In this document: positions 1 through 8,805 of the stretch, piece after piece | Layout of the letters: the number at the start of each line of letters is the position of its first letter | Position numbering within the stretch: position 1 is the first letter of the stretch | From: Nitrospirota bacterium | GTDB taxonomy: Bacteria; Nitrospirota; Thermodesulfovibrionia; Thermodesulfovibrionales; UBA6898 | Direction: 5' to 3' | Assembly (NCBI GenBank): GCA_016217675.1 | Contig: JACRHC010000080.1 | Span: 1 to 64,000 of the forward strand | Length of the DNA stretch: 64,000 bases | Translations under genes and position numbers: made by a program | Notes under the pieces: generated by a model | What the model was told of the DNA's origin: nothing | The model's input: only the letters and a program-made list of their open reading frames with translations | The model's database searches: none

Positions 1-48
1 CTCTTTCACTTTGACGCTATATTTTTCTTGCCACTGCATATGAGCCAT
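1..48 (-). CDS. Bacteriohemerythrin, first 16 codons only (runs off window)
   Basis: The first 16 codons read MAHMQWQEKYSVKVKE. This resembles the conserved start of bacterial hemerythrins (an aromatic W near residue 6, then a short strand leading to the D-x-Q-H ligand region). A good Shine-Dalgarno (GGAGG) sits 6 bases upstream of the ATG at 48. Bacteriohemerythrins bind O2 at a di-iron site and act in oxygen storage, delivery or sensing. The iron ligands lie outside the window, so the call rests on the N-terminal signature and on its position directly downstream of a sensor kinase. Confidence 0.55.
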   Translation of the reverse strand, partial: MAHMQWQEKYSVKVKE

Positions 49-172
49 GCAATCCTCCGTAGGGTGCTGCTTGTCTGTTTAGTCCATCACCACAGGCAGA
101 CCAAAGACTGCGTTTGTCAATTGCCTTCTTCACTATATTAAGCCCCATTTTACTTGGCCCGGACAACCGGGC

Positions 173-2080
173 TCAGGAATCCAGTTCGTTTCTCACAACG
201 CTCAAAAGTTCGGTCGGAGAAAAAGGCTTTGGGACAAAGGTCAGTCCTTCTTCGGTCTTGCCGCCCTTTTGAGATAGCAGGGCATTGTAGCCGCTGACAA
301 AGATCGCCTTGATATTCGGATTCATTCGCCTTATCTCTTCGTAGGCGGCCTTTCCGCTTTTTCTTGGCATAGTCACATCGAAAATCAACAGGTCGATGCT
401 TTGGCCGTGCTGTCCGTATTTCTCCACGGCGTCCTGGCCGTCGACAGCAGCAATTATCTTATATCCCACCCCATCGAGAAACGCCGTAGTGATGTTTCTT
501 ACAGCCTCTTCATCTTCAGCAACGAGAATTGTCTCACTGCCGCCATAGACTGTCGAGAACCCTCCGGTCCCGTTCTCTGTCTTTGCAGCCGCTGTCTCTT
601 CAAGCGGCAGATAAACCCTGAAGGTGGTACCCTTGTTCGGTTCACTGGCGACGTTGATATGACCCTTATGCTGTTTGATAATGCCATAGCTCATGGCGAG
701 CCCAAGACCCGTCCCTTTCCCCAATTCCTTGGTCGTAAAGAATGGCTCGAATATTTTGTCTATTATCATTTCGTCAATACCTGTTCCCGTATCTTTCACG
801 GCAAGCAGGACATACTTTCCGGACCGTTCGTAGCCGTGGATCTTCACAAAATGCTCATCGAGATAGACCACATCGGTATGAATGGTTATCCGCCCACCAT
901 CCGGCATAGCGTCGCGCGCATTGGCCACAAGGTTCATCAGAAGCTGGATCATTTGGCCACTGTCGGCCAGGATTATCGCTTGCTTGTCGGTGAGATCCAT
1001 GCTGAACTCAATATCTTCCCGAACGAGCTTCGAAAGCAGCTTATCTTCACTGCGGATGATTTCGTTTATGTCGTGGAGCTTCAGCAGCAGGGTCTGCTTT
1101 CTTCCAAAGGCAAGAAGGCTCTGGACTAAGGATGCGGCCTTTTCGGATGCAGAATGTATATTGTCGACACTTTGGCGAAGGGGATCGTCTTTTTTCATCT
1201 TCATCTGGAGGATATGGCCGTATCCCATGATCACCGTAAGGATATTATTGAAGTCATGGGCGATTCCTCCGGTCAGCGTGCCCAAGGCTTCCATTTTCTG
1301 GGCATGCCTCAGCTGATCTCCCAGCACCTTCTTTTCCGTGATGTCGCAGATTATTTCTATGACCGAAGAGACTTCTCCGCGGGAATCGGTCATTGGATAA
1401 GTTTTCAATTCAACGTAATGGGGAACGTCTTTCTTGTCATAGTGGGTATGAGTGACTGAGTGAGGCTGACCTGTGGCAAAGGTATGCTCGGCAGCGCAAT
1501 CCTCGCTGCATTGCCGGCAGGGCCTGCTGCTGCCGTGGGAGACCTCATGACAAAAACGGCCCACAACCTCTTCGTATGGCCTTCCGGCCTGCTCGCAGTA
1601 AGCCTTGTTGGCTCGGAGGATTCTGAAGTTTCGGTCGATTACGACCAGGCCCTCTCCCATGCTATCCTGTATTTCCTGCAGAAAGTCTTCAGTCTGTTGC
1701 CTCGATGTAATGTCCCTCAGGATTTCTAATATCCTAAAGACCTTTCCCGCTTCGTCCATCAAGGGCGACGCAGTGATCTCGAACAGCTTTTCAGAGCCGT
1801 CAGGCATCGTATGGGTGTGCGTAACCGTCAACGCATTGCCGCTCCTGAAGATTTCCGCATGGGGGCATATGATGTCCGATATGCAATGATCAGGACAGGG
1901 AGAAGAACAGCCATGAGACAGCTCATGGCACTTTCTGCCCACAATGTCTCCCGGCTGCATATTACAGAAATCGAGCATGAGCTTGTTTGCAAAGACTATA
2001 TTGTATTCCCTGTCGATGATCATCATAGCATCGGTAATGGAATCAAACACGTCTCGTATGTTTTTCTGTAGCCATTGCAT
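173..2080 (-). CDS. Hybrid sensor histidine kinase: PAS-PAS-HisKA-HATPase-REC
   Basis: This 635-residue cytoplasmic sensor has no visible membrane segment. Two PAS domains occupy about residues 10-125 and 135-250. The HisKA phospho-acceptor H275 lies in [10 protein letters not shown], followed by an ATPase domain with N, G1 (DTGTGID) and G2 (GTGLGLAMS) boxes. A C-terminal receiver has phospho-acceptor D568 (LIFDVTMP) and a conserved lysine in VPKPF. Each PAS carries a similar Cys/His cluster (CHELSHG..PC and CHEVSHG..PC plus further cysteines), which may bind metal or sense redox. The ATG at 2080 has a GAGGA ribosome site. No output regulator is adjacent; the next gene downstream is a hemerythrin, so an oxygen or redox role is inferred. 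Confidence 0.88.
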   Translation of the reverse strand: MQWLQKNIRDVFDSITDAMMIIDREYNIVFANKLMLDFCNMQPGDIVGRKCHELSHGCSSPCPDHCISDIICPHAEIFRSGNALTVTHTHTMPDGSEKLFEITASPLMDEAGKVFRILEILRDITSRQQTEDFLQEIQDSMGEGLVVIDRNFRILRANKAYCEQAGRPYEEVVGRFCHEVSHGSSRPCRQCSEDCAAEHTFATGQPHSVTHTHYDKKDVPHYVELKTYPMTDSRGEVSSVIEIICDITEKKVLGDQLRHAQKMEALGTLTGGIAHDFNNILTVIMGYGHILQMKMKKDDPLRQSVDNIHSASEKAASLVQSLLAFGRKQTLLLKLHDINEIIRSEDKLLSKLVREDIEFSMDLTDKQAIILADSGQMIQLLMNLVANARDAMPDGGRITIHTDVVYLDEHFVKIHGYERSGKYVLLAVKDTGTGIDEMIIDKIFEPFFTTKELGKGTGLGLAMSYGIIKQHKGHINVASEPNKGTTFRVYLPLEETAAAKTENGTGGFSTVYGGSETILVAEDEEAVRNITTAFLDGVGYKIIAAVDGQDAVEKYGQHGQSIDLLIFDVTMPRKSGKAAYEEIRRMNPNIKAIFVSGYNALLSQKGGKTEEGLTFVPKPFSPTELLSVVRNELDS

Positions 2081-2341
2081 GCGCGTTCCTCAATCAACCG
2101 AAGACATTCGAATCAGCCTTGCCGGCACACCCCGATACCTTTCAGGAGTGCATTATGCAATAATATTCGGCATTATCTCAAGGAAATAAGTTGATGAATT
2201 CAGCGTTGCAATAAAGGCTGGCAGCTCAATGGCAAGCAGGGGCATAGAAGGTAATAATCAGCCTTCCATGCAATATTGTTTTTCTGAAGTATTAGGTGGT
2301 GGAGCACGAGTCGGCCCCCCCAGCCGCTTTCGAGCTGCGCT

Positions 2342-2929
2342 TTGTTTTGCTCAAGCGGGATCGGCTATTCATATTATTATTTAGGATTTGCAGAAACAGA
2401 ACGACCGATCAAGAAGTATGAGTATGCAGTGTTGGTGACCGATCTTGAGCATGAGGTAGTAACAATTGCGCAGCTTTATCGGGATCGTGCAGATTCGGAA
2501 AACTCCTTTGATGAGCTTAAAAACCAGTGGGGCTGGGGAGGATTTACCACTCAGGACCTGAAACGGTGTCGCTTGACAGCCATGGCAGTGGCGCTGGTAT
2601 ACAACTGGTGGTCATTGTTTGTGAGACTGGCCAATCCCAAGGCAAGGCTGGAGGCGATTACGAGCAGACCGTTTCTGCTGTCAGGGGTTGCCAGACGCAC
2701 CACGCATTCAGGGCAGCAACATCTGAGTATCACGACTCTGCATGGCAATGCTCAGGAAGCACAGGGAATGCTCAGCCGTGTCAGTAGCATGCTGAATCAA
2801 TGGAAAATAGCTGCGGAGCAGTTGAACCTGAAATCAGTTTGGCAATATGCCTGTGAGAATATCATCACCACCGTGACCGGCTTCAGACTGAAATCAAACC
2901 TGCTTCTGACTGCTCAACGTGGCGGGTAA
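2342..2929 (+). pseudogene. IS4-superfamily DDE transposase, C-terminal fragment
   Basis: The frame holds the C-terminal third of an IS4-type transposase. It has a perfect Y-(2)-R-(3)-E-(6)-K signature (YRDRADSENSFDELK), which carries the catalytic glutamate, followed by NQWGWGGFTTQDLKRCR. The region with the two catalytic aspartates is missing: upstream sequence is unrelated and no normal start is present (the reading frame begins at a TTG). No terminal inverted repeats were recognised. It is an inactive relic at the left side of the accessory island. Family-level placement (IS4 versus IS1380) is uncertain. Confidence 0.8.
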
Positions 2930-3344
2930 CTGCGGTTTTTAGGATTATATATATTTGGAGTTTCCTGAGTTTTTTATCTCATAAAGATCTAACCAGTTGA
3001 AATAGAAAGATAAACAACAAAACAGCATTTTGCCTGACGCGTTTTTTGTAAAAGTGGAGATTCCTGAGATTTCGATGCTCTATCATAAAGAAAGCCTTGA
3101 CTGTGGCTGAGATGGAGGAGCCATGAGCGAAAACTCTAAGACAGCAGCCAATCTGAAGGGACAACTCCTTCTCTATATTGACTGCATCATAATCAAGGCG
3201 TAGAATCTTATGACCGTCAGGACCTCCCCAAGGTGCCGTGTCCCCTCCGTAAACATCGGCGGCGCTTCCGACGTCCCCACGTCAGAGCCCCTGACGGGTA
3301 TCTTCGCAAGCCCATCGAATATTAGAATCTCCTCTATTCTCAGA
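2930..3344. other. Intergenic gap with degraded sequence
   Basis: No convincing gene fills this gap. It holds an AT-rich stretch after the transposase fragment, one very short ORF with a strong ribosome site (3123-3203), and a GC-rich stretch near 3220-3310 that differs in composition from its flanks and may be a coding relic. I could not identify its origin. Confidence 0.4.
3123..3203 (+). pseudogene. 26-codon ORF with strong RBS, probable truncated gene start
   Basis: ATG at 3123 is preceded by GGAGGAG with tight spacing, better than most sites in this island. The product begins MSENSKTAANLKGQLLLYID and stops after 26 residues. The good initiation signal and abrupt stop suggest the 5' end of a gene cut off by rearrangement, though a genuine tiny peptide cannot be excluded. 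The sequence was not recognised. Confidence 0.25.
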
Positions 3345-5165
3345 TTATTCTTCAGGCAGCCGACCTGTGATAGCAGAATGCATATACTGATAAATACGAG
3401 CAGCCAACTGCTCCGGCGTCTTCCATATGTGTTTTATCTTTCTCTGCTCAAGCTCCCGGTGCTGCCCCTCTTTCAGCCAGGCTCCTTCATTTTTAGTACA
3501 AAGAAGCAGAACATCGTTAAGAGTCTTTTTCTGAATCACACTGAAATTACCACTGTAAATCATAAAGGTCGTATAGTGTTCTGTCTTCTTTTTTCCCGAA
3601 TCAGACCGTGATATGCGGTGTTCGCTCTCAAAAAGGTAAAACGCCTTGCCGTCATATGTCATCTTTGCAACAAGAGCCTTTCGCCTCAATTCGTACCTGT
3701 AGCGGATAAATGCCCACCTGTTCGATTCACTGCCCTGATTCAGAGGGAAAAGCGTAATAGGCCCTATTTCAGAATGAACAATATCGGTCTCCTTTTCAGT
3801 AGCCTCGACAATTTCGTATGCGATCTTCCCCGTATCTATCTTTTTCAAAGCCTCAAGCGCGTCAACGATCGCTTCGAACATGGGCGGACTGGGAGGTACT
3901 TCCGCAAGCGTATCACCACCGGGATTCTGCATAACCTCAAACTTGCCCGTGTTAGAGTTCCGATGTGTGCCATCGCCTGTGGAGAGTTCCGTTGGAGGTT
4001 CTTTTCCAGGCAAAGGCGAAACATGTTTGGAGGAATATGATTCCGACTTGGGCATTATCATTTCGATATTTTTAAAGCCAAGGAAACGATCGGTGCTGAT
4101 TACCACCGATATGCGCTGAGCGTGGATGTTCGGTTCAGCATAATTCACGATTAGTCCGTTGACGTTACGAGTTTGCCTTTTTTTAGCAGACCTCCTCTTC
4201 CCGTCGCCAACAGGCGGCTCCTGATCCCCCTCAGGGGGTTCCTTAGGGATCAGCGGATTTGACGGGTACCAATGCGGCTCCACTTTCCTGAAGGGATAGG
4301 GAAATGAGCAGTAATCAATCCAAAACACGAGAAAAGACCATTTAGCCATCGAATGTATCCACTTGCCATGTACAGTCAGCGTTGTCTTTCCCTGAAAAGG
4401 CGGGAATACCTCGGGGAAGCTGCAGTTCACATTAAGAGAATTTTTCATAAGAGAAGTATGTATACCCCTTGCATGGAACAATGCCATATCTGGAGAAGCA
4501 GCTAGCCGCGCCATGGCTTTTATTTCCTCAAATAGTGTCCCCGTATGTGCTGTAACGATAAGTCTGGCGTCGTTCTCATCGAGCATAGTCTTATCCCTGA
4601 TATATAGGGCATCCGGATTTCCTTCGAGGTCTCCTCTGAAAAGCACTTTAGAAACCTTTGTAGAAAGGGCGTAATAGAACCTGATGATTTCCGCTGCGGG
4701 AATTATGACGGCATAAGGATTGCCCTTGTGTTCTATAGTCAGAACCCTTGCTGCCTGTGCTGTTTCGATGCTAAGGTGATAATACTCCTTTGGTATCAGG
4801 GGTCCTTTTTTCGTGGAAAAGTCAGATCTCTTGATCGTCATTGCTTCGGGACTGATATTAAGCTGGAAGTCCTCCCGAGTATATTTGTATCTATCAAGTG
4901 GAATGGGTAATCGACCCTGCCATATGGCGCCGATATGAAGAAGAGGGAGGCACCCCACTCCAACACGGAAAACCGATTGCTTAGCAGTGGCTACAGCTTT
5001 ATTCTTAGCTGGAGAGGCGGGATTGCCGATAAAGGGGCTCATGATAACTTCGAGATCGGGGTCGCTTTCTTTTGTCGTATTTCTCGATACAGCCCCAAAC
5101 CAGTCTATTCTCCGCAGGATTGAGTCATTGGGGAATGCTTCGATCGGGTTATAAATTACACGCAT
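3345..5165 (-). CDS. TnsE-like protein (Tn7-type target selection homologue), tentative
   Basis: This 606-residue protein has no membrane segments. The order of its segments resembles Tn7 TnsE: an N-terminal region, a helical stretch resembling the TnsE segment around its LELARSLF (here IPAAEIIRFYYALSTKV, about 155-170), a PPFQGKTTLTVHGKW stretch (TnsE has PPPMQGWKLHVKG), a proline/charge-rich linker with a basic KRRSAKKRQTR patch, and a C-terminal domain starting near FEAIVDALEAL. TnsE directs Tn7 to discontinuously replicating DNA. No tnsA, tnsB or tnsC is in the window, so this would be an orphan. The start at 5165 sits 7 bases after a TATAAT box inside a transposon-end-like repeat, implying a leaderless transcript. 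The homology was recalled by eye and needs profile confirmation. Confidence 0.5.
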   Translation of the reverse strand: MRVIYNPIEAFPNDSILRRIDWFGAVSRNTTKESDPDLEVIMSPFIGNPASPAKNKAVATAKQSVFRVGVGCLPLLHIGAIWQGRLPIPLDRYKYTREDFQLNISPEAMTIKRSDFSTKKGPLIPKEYYHLSIETAQAARVLTIEHKGNPYAVIIPAAEIIRFYYALSTKVSKVLFRGDLEGNPDALYIRDKTMLDENDARLIVTAHTGTLFEEIKAMARLAASPDMALFHARGIHTSLMKNSLNVNCSFPEVFPPFQGKTTLTVHGKWIHSMAKWSFLVFWIDYCSFPYPFRKVEPHWYPSNPLIPKEPPEGDQEPPVGDGKRRSAKKRQTRNVNGLIVNYAEPNIHAQRISVVISTDRFLGFKNIEMIMPKSESYSSKHVSPLPGKEPPTELSTGDGTHRNSNTGKFEVMQNPGGDTLAEVPPSPPMFEAIVDALEALKKIDTGKIAYEIVEATEKETDIVHSEIGPITLFPLNQGSESNRWAFIRYRYELRRKALVAKMTYDGKAFYLFESEHRISRSDSGKKKTEHYTTFMIYSGNFSVIQKKTLNDVLLLCTKNEGAWLKEGQHRELEQRKIKHIWKTPEQLAARIYQYMHSAITGRLPEE

Positions 5166-5209
5166 GCCCCATATTATAATATTCGCAAAGTCTTATGTAA
5201 ATTTCGGGG
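5166..5209. repeat. Partial third copy of the transposon-end-like repeat
   Basis: Read on the minus strand this segment contains TTTACATAAGACTTTGCGAA followed shortly by ATATGGGGCAT. The same box and GGGCAT tail form the inner part of the repeats at 16077-16165 and 17558-17645. The outer boxes and terminal TGTCA are absent here. It directly abuts the start of the TnsE-like gene. Confidence 0.6.
5173..5201 (-). promoter_or_regulatory. Sigma-70-type promoter of the TnsE-like gene, leaderless
   Basis: On the minus strand TTTACA (5201-5196) and TATAAT (5178-5173) are separated by exactly 17 bases. Only 7 bases separate TATAAT from the ATG at 5165, so transcription would begin at or next to the start codon. 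The promoter overlaps the transposon-end-like box, which would allow repression by a transposase that binds the box. Confidence 0.65.
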
Positions 5210-5299
5210 TAACGCAGCATTATATATGCGCCAGCAATAGTGAACTTAACGTGGTAATATAAAAGCGATAGATTCTATATGCAGAGGTAATACTAATTT

Positions 5300-5644
5300 A
5301 TGAGTTTGGGATTTATTTTTAGGCTTTATTCTGGGCCTCTGTTGGTAATGTTAATTTCAGCTCTTATTTATTACTTCTACGGTATATTCGCACCCTCACA
5401 TCTAACTGGGATCTTCTTTATCGGCCTTGCCGCTAAAGCGCAGTCCTGGGCTTCAGAGGGATCCCGATACGGGCTTTATATTGCCAGTGTATGGGCTCTT
5501 TGGAAAACATGGATATGGGTTCGATGGCAATGGTTGGGAAAAGGTGAAATCTGTTATTCATGTGGTGGGCCTACGAAGCAAATAATAAACCGTTATGGCG
5601 TTTACTTGTACTGCTATGCCTGCGGCAGAAGAGAATCTTTGTAA
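5300..5644 (+). CDS. Small membrane protein with C-terminal zinc ribbon
   Basis: The 114-residue product has hydrophobic segments at about residues 8-28 and 33-48, a weaker third at 56-72, and a C-terminal CYSCGG...CYACGR pair of CxxC knuckles (about 92-111) typical of a zinc ribbon. No family name was recognised. It is followed after about 115 bases by the AlbA_2-domain gene in the same direction, and the two could be co-transcribed. Such membrane-anchored zinc ribbons are common in mobile and defence regions, but no function can be assigned here. Confidence 0.6.
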   Translation: MSLGFIFRLYSGPLLVMLISALIYYFYGIFAPSHLTGIFFIGLAAKAQSWASEGSRYGLYIASVWALWKTWIWVRWQWLGKGEICYSCGGPTKQIINRYGVYLYCYACGRRESL

Positions 5645-5759
5645 ATGTGGAGCCTTTGCTGCGGGAACCTCTGGAACGGAACGCTTCTCTTCGATATGCG
5701 AAAACAGAACCTGAGCCACAACAGAACTCGTACCCCCAGGGCACACTCATGAGTAAAAT

Positions 5760-7142
5760 ATGAAGTTTCGTTACAACCCATTTGATGGGCGATTGTCTGA
5801 CGTCTTATCCTCAGACCTTGGGAAGCTTTATTCGGTTTCTGAAGGCTGGTATGTTGAGTACAAATCTCAGGCAATTCCCGTAAAGACTCTGGCAAAGAGT
5901 TTATCTGCTTTTGCGAACCAATACGGTGGATGGCTTGTACTTGGGGTCAAAGAAGATCCCGACTCCCATACCGCGAAGTCTTTTCCTGGAATTGTAGAAG
6001 AAGAAGTCCCACATCTTATTCAAAGGTTACGCGAAGCATCGAAAGACGTCCTCAACCCGGAAGTATATTTTGAAACTCGTGAATTTAAGGGACCAGTTGA
6101 TGAAGTTCAATTAATAAGTGGCCGTTCTATCGTCGTTGTAAGAATTCCGCCTGGCTCAGAAACTCCCTATATTCATGCAGACGGTCGTGTGTACCGGCGC
6201 GTAGCCGATTCTTCAGATCCAAAGCCGGAAACTGACCGTTCTATAATAGATCGATTGTGGGCTCGCGGTGAAAAAGCACGGGCACGTCTTGAATCCTTTG
6301 TTACGAGAAGCCCACTCACGGCGAAATCAGAGGAAAACAATAGTTATTTACACCTTAGTATTTTTTCAGATCCCTATGAAGTCAGAGGAGATCTGTTCAA
6401 CGGAGGGTTCCATGAATTCTCTGCTATTATGAGGAAGAATTCGATTCCGATCAATAGCATCTTTACTCGATCTGGTGGCTTTATTGCTAGACAAACTGGT
6501 TCCATCGATCCATATTATCGTAATTTTACCTGGGAATTTGATCTTCGTTGCCACTCCTTTGTAACACTCCCAATCCATACATATTCGCAACCGTACTCGC
6601 AGTGTTTGACCGAATATCAATATGGGAATGATTACAACAAACTGATTGAGCGCGCGCAGTTGACAAGCGCACGACTGTTAGATCTGAACATTATGCTTGA
6701 CGGTATAGCGGCTATAGTGGAGCGCCATAGAATCTTGGCAAAACATGCGGGCGTAAATGGTCCTTTTTACGTTAAGGCTCATCTTGAAAACGTCTGGCGT
6801 ACTGTGCCTTTCCTCGATATGCCTTTTTTTACGAAGCATGTTGATGAATATGGCGTGCCAGTTGTTCAAGATAAAAATATATTGGCTCCCCCTGGAGCTG
6901 GACTTGAATCTTTTATTGAACTTTCGGAAAGAGACGCTGTGGATAGAGCGGAAGACACTTTGGATAAAGAACTTGCTTTACGATATGTAGACGCAGTAAT
7001 AATAGCAATTCGGATTTTTGAAGCTCTTGGGGTGCCAGCGTTGGTTTTAGTTAAAGATGAAAAAGCTTTCCTTGAAATGATGTTATTAGGCCGAAAATTC
7101 ATGAGAGCTCAGCAATTACGAAATGCTGAAAGGGATCAATAG
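5760..7142 (+). CDS. AlbA_2 (Schlafen AAA_4-type) domain protein
   Basis: In this 460-residue protein about residues 25-150 match the AlbA_2/Schlafen-type nucleic-acid or ATP-binding domain: VEYKSQ, then SAFANQYGGWLVLGVKED, and later IHADGRVYRRVADSSDPK. That domain occurs in transcriptional regulators and in host-defence or stress proteins. The C-terminal 300 residues show no familiar motif. The ribosome site before the ATG at 5760 is weak. The gene lies between a zinc-ribbon membrane protein and an overlapping minus-strand gene cluster in the accessory island. Confidence 0.75.
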   Translation: MKFRYNPFDGRLSDVLSSDLGKLYSVSEGWYVEYKSQAIPVKTLAKSLSAFANQYGGWLVLGVKEDPDSHTAKSFPGIVEEEVPHLIQRLREASKDVLNPEVYFETREFKGPVDEVQLISGRSIVVVRIPPGSETPYIHADGRVYRRVADSSDPKPETDRSIIDRLWARGEKARARLESFVTRSPLTAKSEENNSYLHLSIFSDPYEVRGDLFNGGFHEFSAIMRKNSIPINSIFTRSGGFIARQTGSIDPYYRNFTWEFDLRCHSFVTLPIHTYSQPYSQCLTEYQYGNDYNKLIERAQLTSARLLDLNIMLDGIAAIVERHRILAKHAGVNGPFYVKAHLENVWRTVPFLDMPFFTKHVDEYGVPVVQDKNILAPPGAGLESFIELSERDAVDRAEDTLDKELALRYVDAVIIAIRIFEALGVPALVLVKDEKAFLEMMLLGRKFMRAQQLRNAERDQ

Positions 7143-7176
7143 GGTGCTCAGGGCAGCTGTTCTTATGGACAGTGTC

Positions 7177-7929
7177 CTATCTGCCATAGGTAATTTTTAA
7201 GAGAATCTCTCTTTCGTCGGTAAAATATCCATCTGCTTTGAAAGATCTCTTAAAAGCGCCCTCAAGCAGCAGTCTATTCAACATATCCACAGCCTTCCAC
7301 ATGGCAATACCGTATTTCAAAGGCGAGCAGACAAGTATGGTGTTTCCATTCTTCGTTGATTTTTGAGAAACCGCATGATACATTAACTCATGGCCAAGCT
7401 CACTCAATGTTACAGATGTGAAACTTCGGTTGCTCCTGATGCTGACAGATGCCCCAAGTGCCAAACCAAAGATCCTGCCAGACACTGGAGCTATAGACAT
7501 TCTGCTATTATTAGTATTTGTCTTGCTCTTATTGCTCTGGCAGTGATCGCTGTGGTCAAACACAAGGAATTTGTCGAGCTTTTCGATTTCATCAGGAAGA
7601 CTCGTCCTCATTAAGAAACTTGGTCGCCCTATAGGAGTCCCAACAATGACAAAGGCAGGGCGTTCTTCAAAAAAGGTAAACCACGGCTTAACTGTCCAAA
7701 AGTACCGCAACCCACACTGAGCAGAACTGCTGCCTATCTTCGCTGCTATCAGTTTCCAGAGGGTATATGGAAGTTCCAAATCCTGAGATGAAAATATCAC
7801 CCACGCTTCAGGTCTTCCTATGTGCCCATGGCAACTAAATTCGGTCTTAACATTTGGCAAATGATTCAGCCGGTCGACGAGGGGTCTGATATGCTTTTCT
7901 ATCAGCGGAACCCTTTTTTCTTTGATCAT
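7177..7929 (-). CDS. Hypothetical protein, possibly a composite frame
   Basis: The start at 7929 was chosen because GGAGG lies 11 bases upstream; 11 further upstream codons are open but have no such site. The N-terminal half (MIKEKRVPLIEKH, then FSCHGHIGRPEAW and FFEERPAFVIVGTPIGRP) looks like genuine protein, as does the last third (LIVCS-like hydrophobic segment, AMWKAVDMLNRLLLEG). The middle, antisense to the zinc-ribbon ORF at 7390-7614, is Ser/Asn-rich and unlike natural protein. Either a small gene inserted here without breaking the frame, or the true gene ends near 7615. No family was recognised. Confidence 0.5.
   Translation of the reverse strand: MIKEKRVPLIEKHIRPLVDRLNHLPNVKTEFSCHGHIGRPEAWVIFSSQDLELPYTLWKLIAAKIGSSSAQCGLRYFWTVKPWFTFFEERPAFVIVGTPIGRPSFLMRTSLPDEIEKLDKFLVFDHSDHCQSNKSKTNTNNSRMSIAPVSGRIFGLALGASVSIRSNRSFTSVTLSELGHELMYHAVSQKSTKNGNTILVCSPLKYGIAMWKAVDMLNRLLLEGAFKRSFKADGYFTDEREILLKITYGR
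7390..7614 (+). CDS. Zinc-ribbon plus transmembrane small protein, antisense within another ORF
   Basis: This 74-residue product begins MAKLTQCYRCETSVAPDADR and continues CPKCQTKDPA, a classic CxxC...CPxC zinc ribbon. A single hydrophobic segment follows (about residues 40-57, AIISICLALIALAVIAVV), then a charged tail. This arrangement is very unlikely to arise by chance from an antisense frame. No strong ribosome site was seen. It resembles short zinc-ribbon membrane proteins common in bacteria, with no known role. It lies opposite to the minus-strand ORF 7177-7929. Confidence 0.6.
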   Translation: MAKLTQCYRCETSVAPDADRCPKCQTKDPARHWSYRHSAIISICLALIALAVIAVVKHKEFVELFDFIRKTRPH

Positions 7930-8127
7930 TGACAGCACGCCCTCCAAAGTTCGTTTGATCACTCTAATAGATATTACCGATCACCTCAGACGATTAGAAG
8001 AAAAAGGTTTTGCCGCCGCATTACCCAAAAGAAAGACGGAGTGCCTCTTTATTGGAGCACTCGTATTCCAGACGGTTCCTGCCAGGCAAGGGAAAAAAGA
8101 CTTCTCTGTAAGTAGAATTAAAGACAT

Positions 8128-8739
8128 TTAGTGATCAACTATTTTTACAAAGTCAACAGCGGATCGTGTAATGTGAAAACGTCGACTTCCTTTACTTGCA
8201 ACATCCATTCGGAGCAAACCAATTTTTACAAGCGTATCTAAATCATCCTCTATGAATCGAGCCTCATTATAGGTAATTGTCCCGACACCCCCTTCAAGTA
8301 AAATGTATTGATTAAGGTTCCCTGTCATAAATTTGCGTTCCATGAACATCTTGGCGCCAGAAGACACAAGCTGCTGGATGATAGAAACAGCTTGAGGAGA
8401 GATGTTAAGCTGAGGATAGAGAACGCCGGCAAGCCCGCTAAATTCCTTCATCTGACCTGCAACCGATGACATAAGCATATCAAGTTCAATCAGTCGATTT
8501 ATCAAGTCGTCATGGTTTACGGAAAGAATCGAACTCAGCTGCTGCAGCAATAGCTCATTATTTTGCACTGATGCTGCGATGTCGGCATGTTGCTCTTGCT
8601 TTAGCCACAAAATAAAATCGTTGAGATCGCCGCTCGAGCGCTGTGACTTAAAATTGGAAAGCAATCCAACAATTGTAGCGAATGCCCAGCTCCTGCCATC
8701 AAATCCATAATAACACCTCCTGGAAGCCAATAATTTCAA
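8128..8739 (-). CDS. Hypothetical protein with helical N-terminus and winged-helix-like end
   Basis: The 203-residue product is mostly helical. About residues 145-203 (YNEARFIEDDLDTLVKIGLL ... RRFHITRSAVDFV) look like a winged-helix or small DNA-binding domain. No family was recognised. The start is uncertain: the strong AGGAGG site lies just upstream of an ATG at 8708 that is in a different frame, which closes after about 35 codons. This suggests a 1-base indel near the 5' end, since the sequence from SWAFATIVG onward looks genuine. It belongs to a run of minus-strand unknown genes (8.1-10.1 kb). Confidence 0.6.
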   Translation of the reverse strand: MKLLASRRCYYGFDGRSWAFATIVGLLSNFKSQRSSGDLNDFILWLKQEQHADIAASVQNNELLLQQLSSILSVNHDDLINRLIELDMLMSSVAGQMKEFSGLAGVLYPQLNISPQAVSIIQQLVSSGAKMFMERKFMTGNLNQYILLEGGVGTITYNEARFIEDDLDTLVKIGLLRMDVASKGSRRFHITRSAVDFVKIVDH

Positions 8740-8805
8740 TCCCCACGGTATCGCCGCTAATCTGGTTGGAAGAGGCGGTTTTACCCGCCGCCCCCTTTTT
8801 TGAGC

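Noticed and set aside
401-1129. Plus-strand frame of 242 codons
   Set aside because: It is antisense to the hybrid kinase, has no family features, and the opposite strand encodes complete conserved domains.
8771-8801. GGCGG/CCGCC hairpin followed by a T-run as a terminator for the neighbouring gene
   Set aside because: The T-run is on the plus strand while both neighbouring genes are on the minus strand, so its orientation does not fit.
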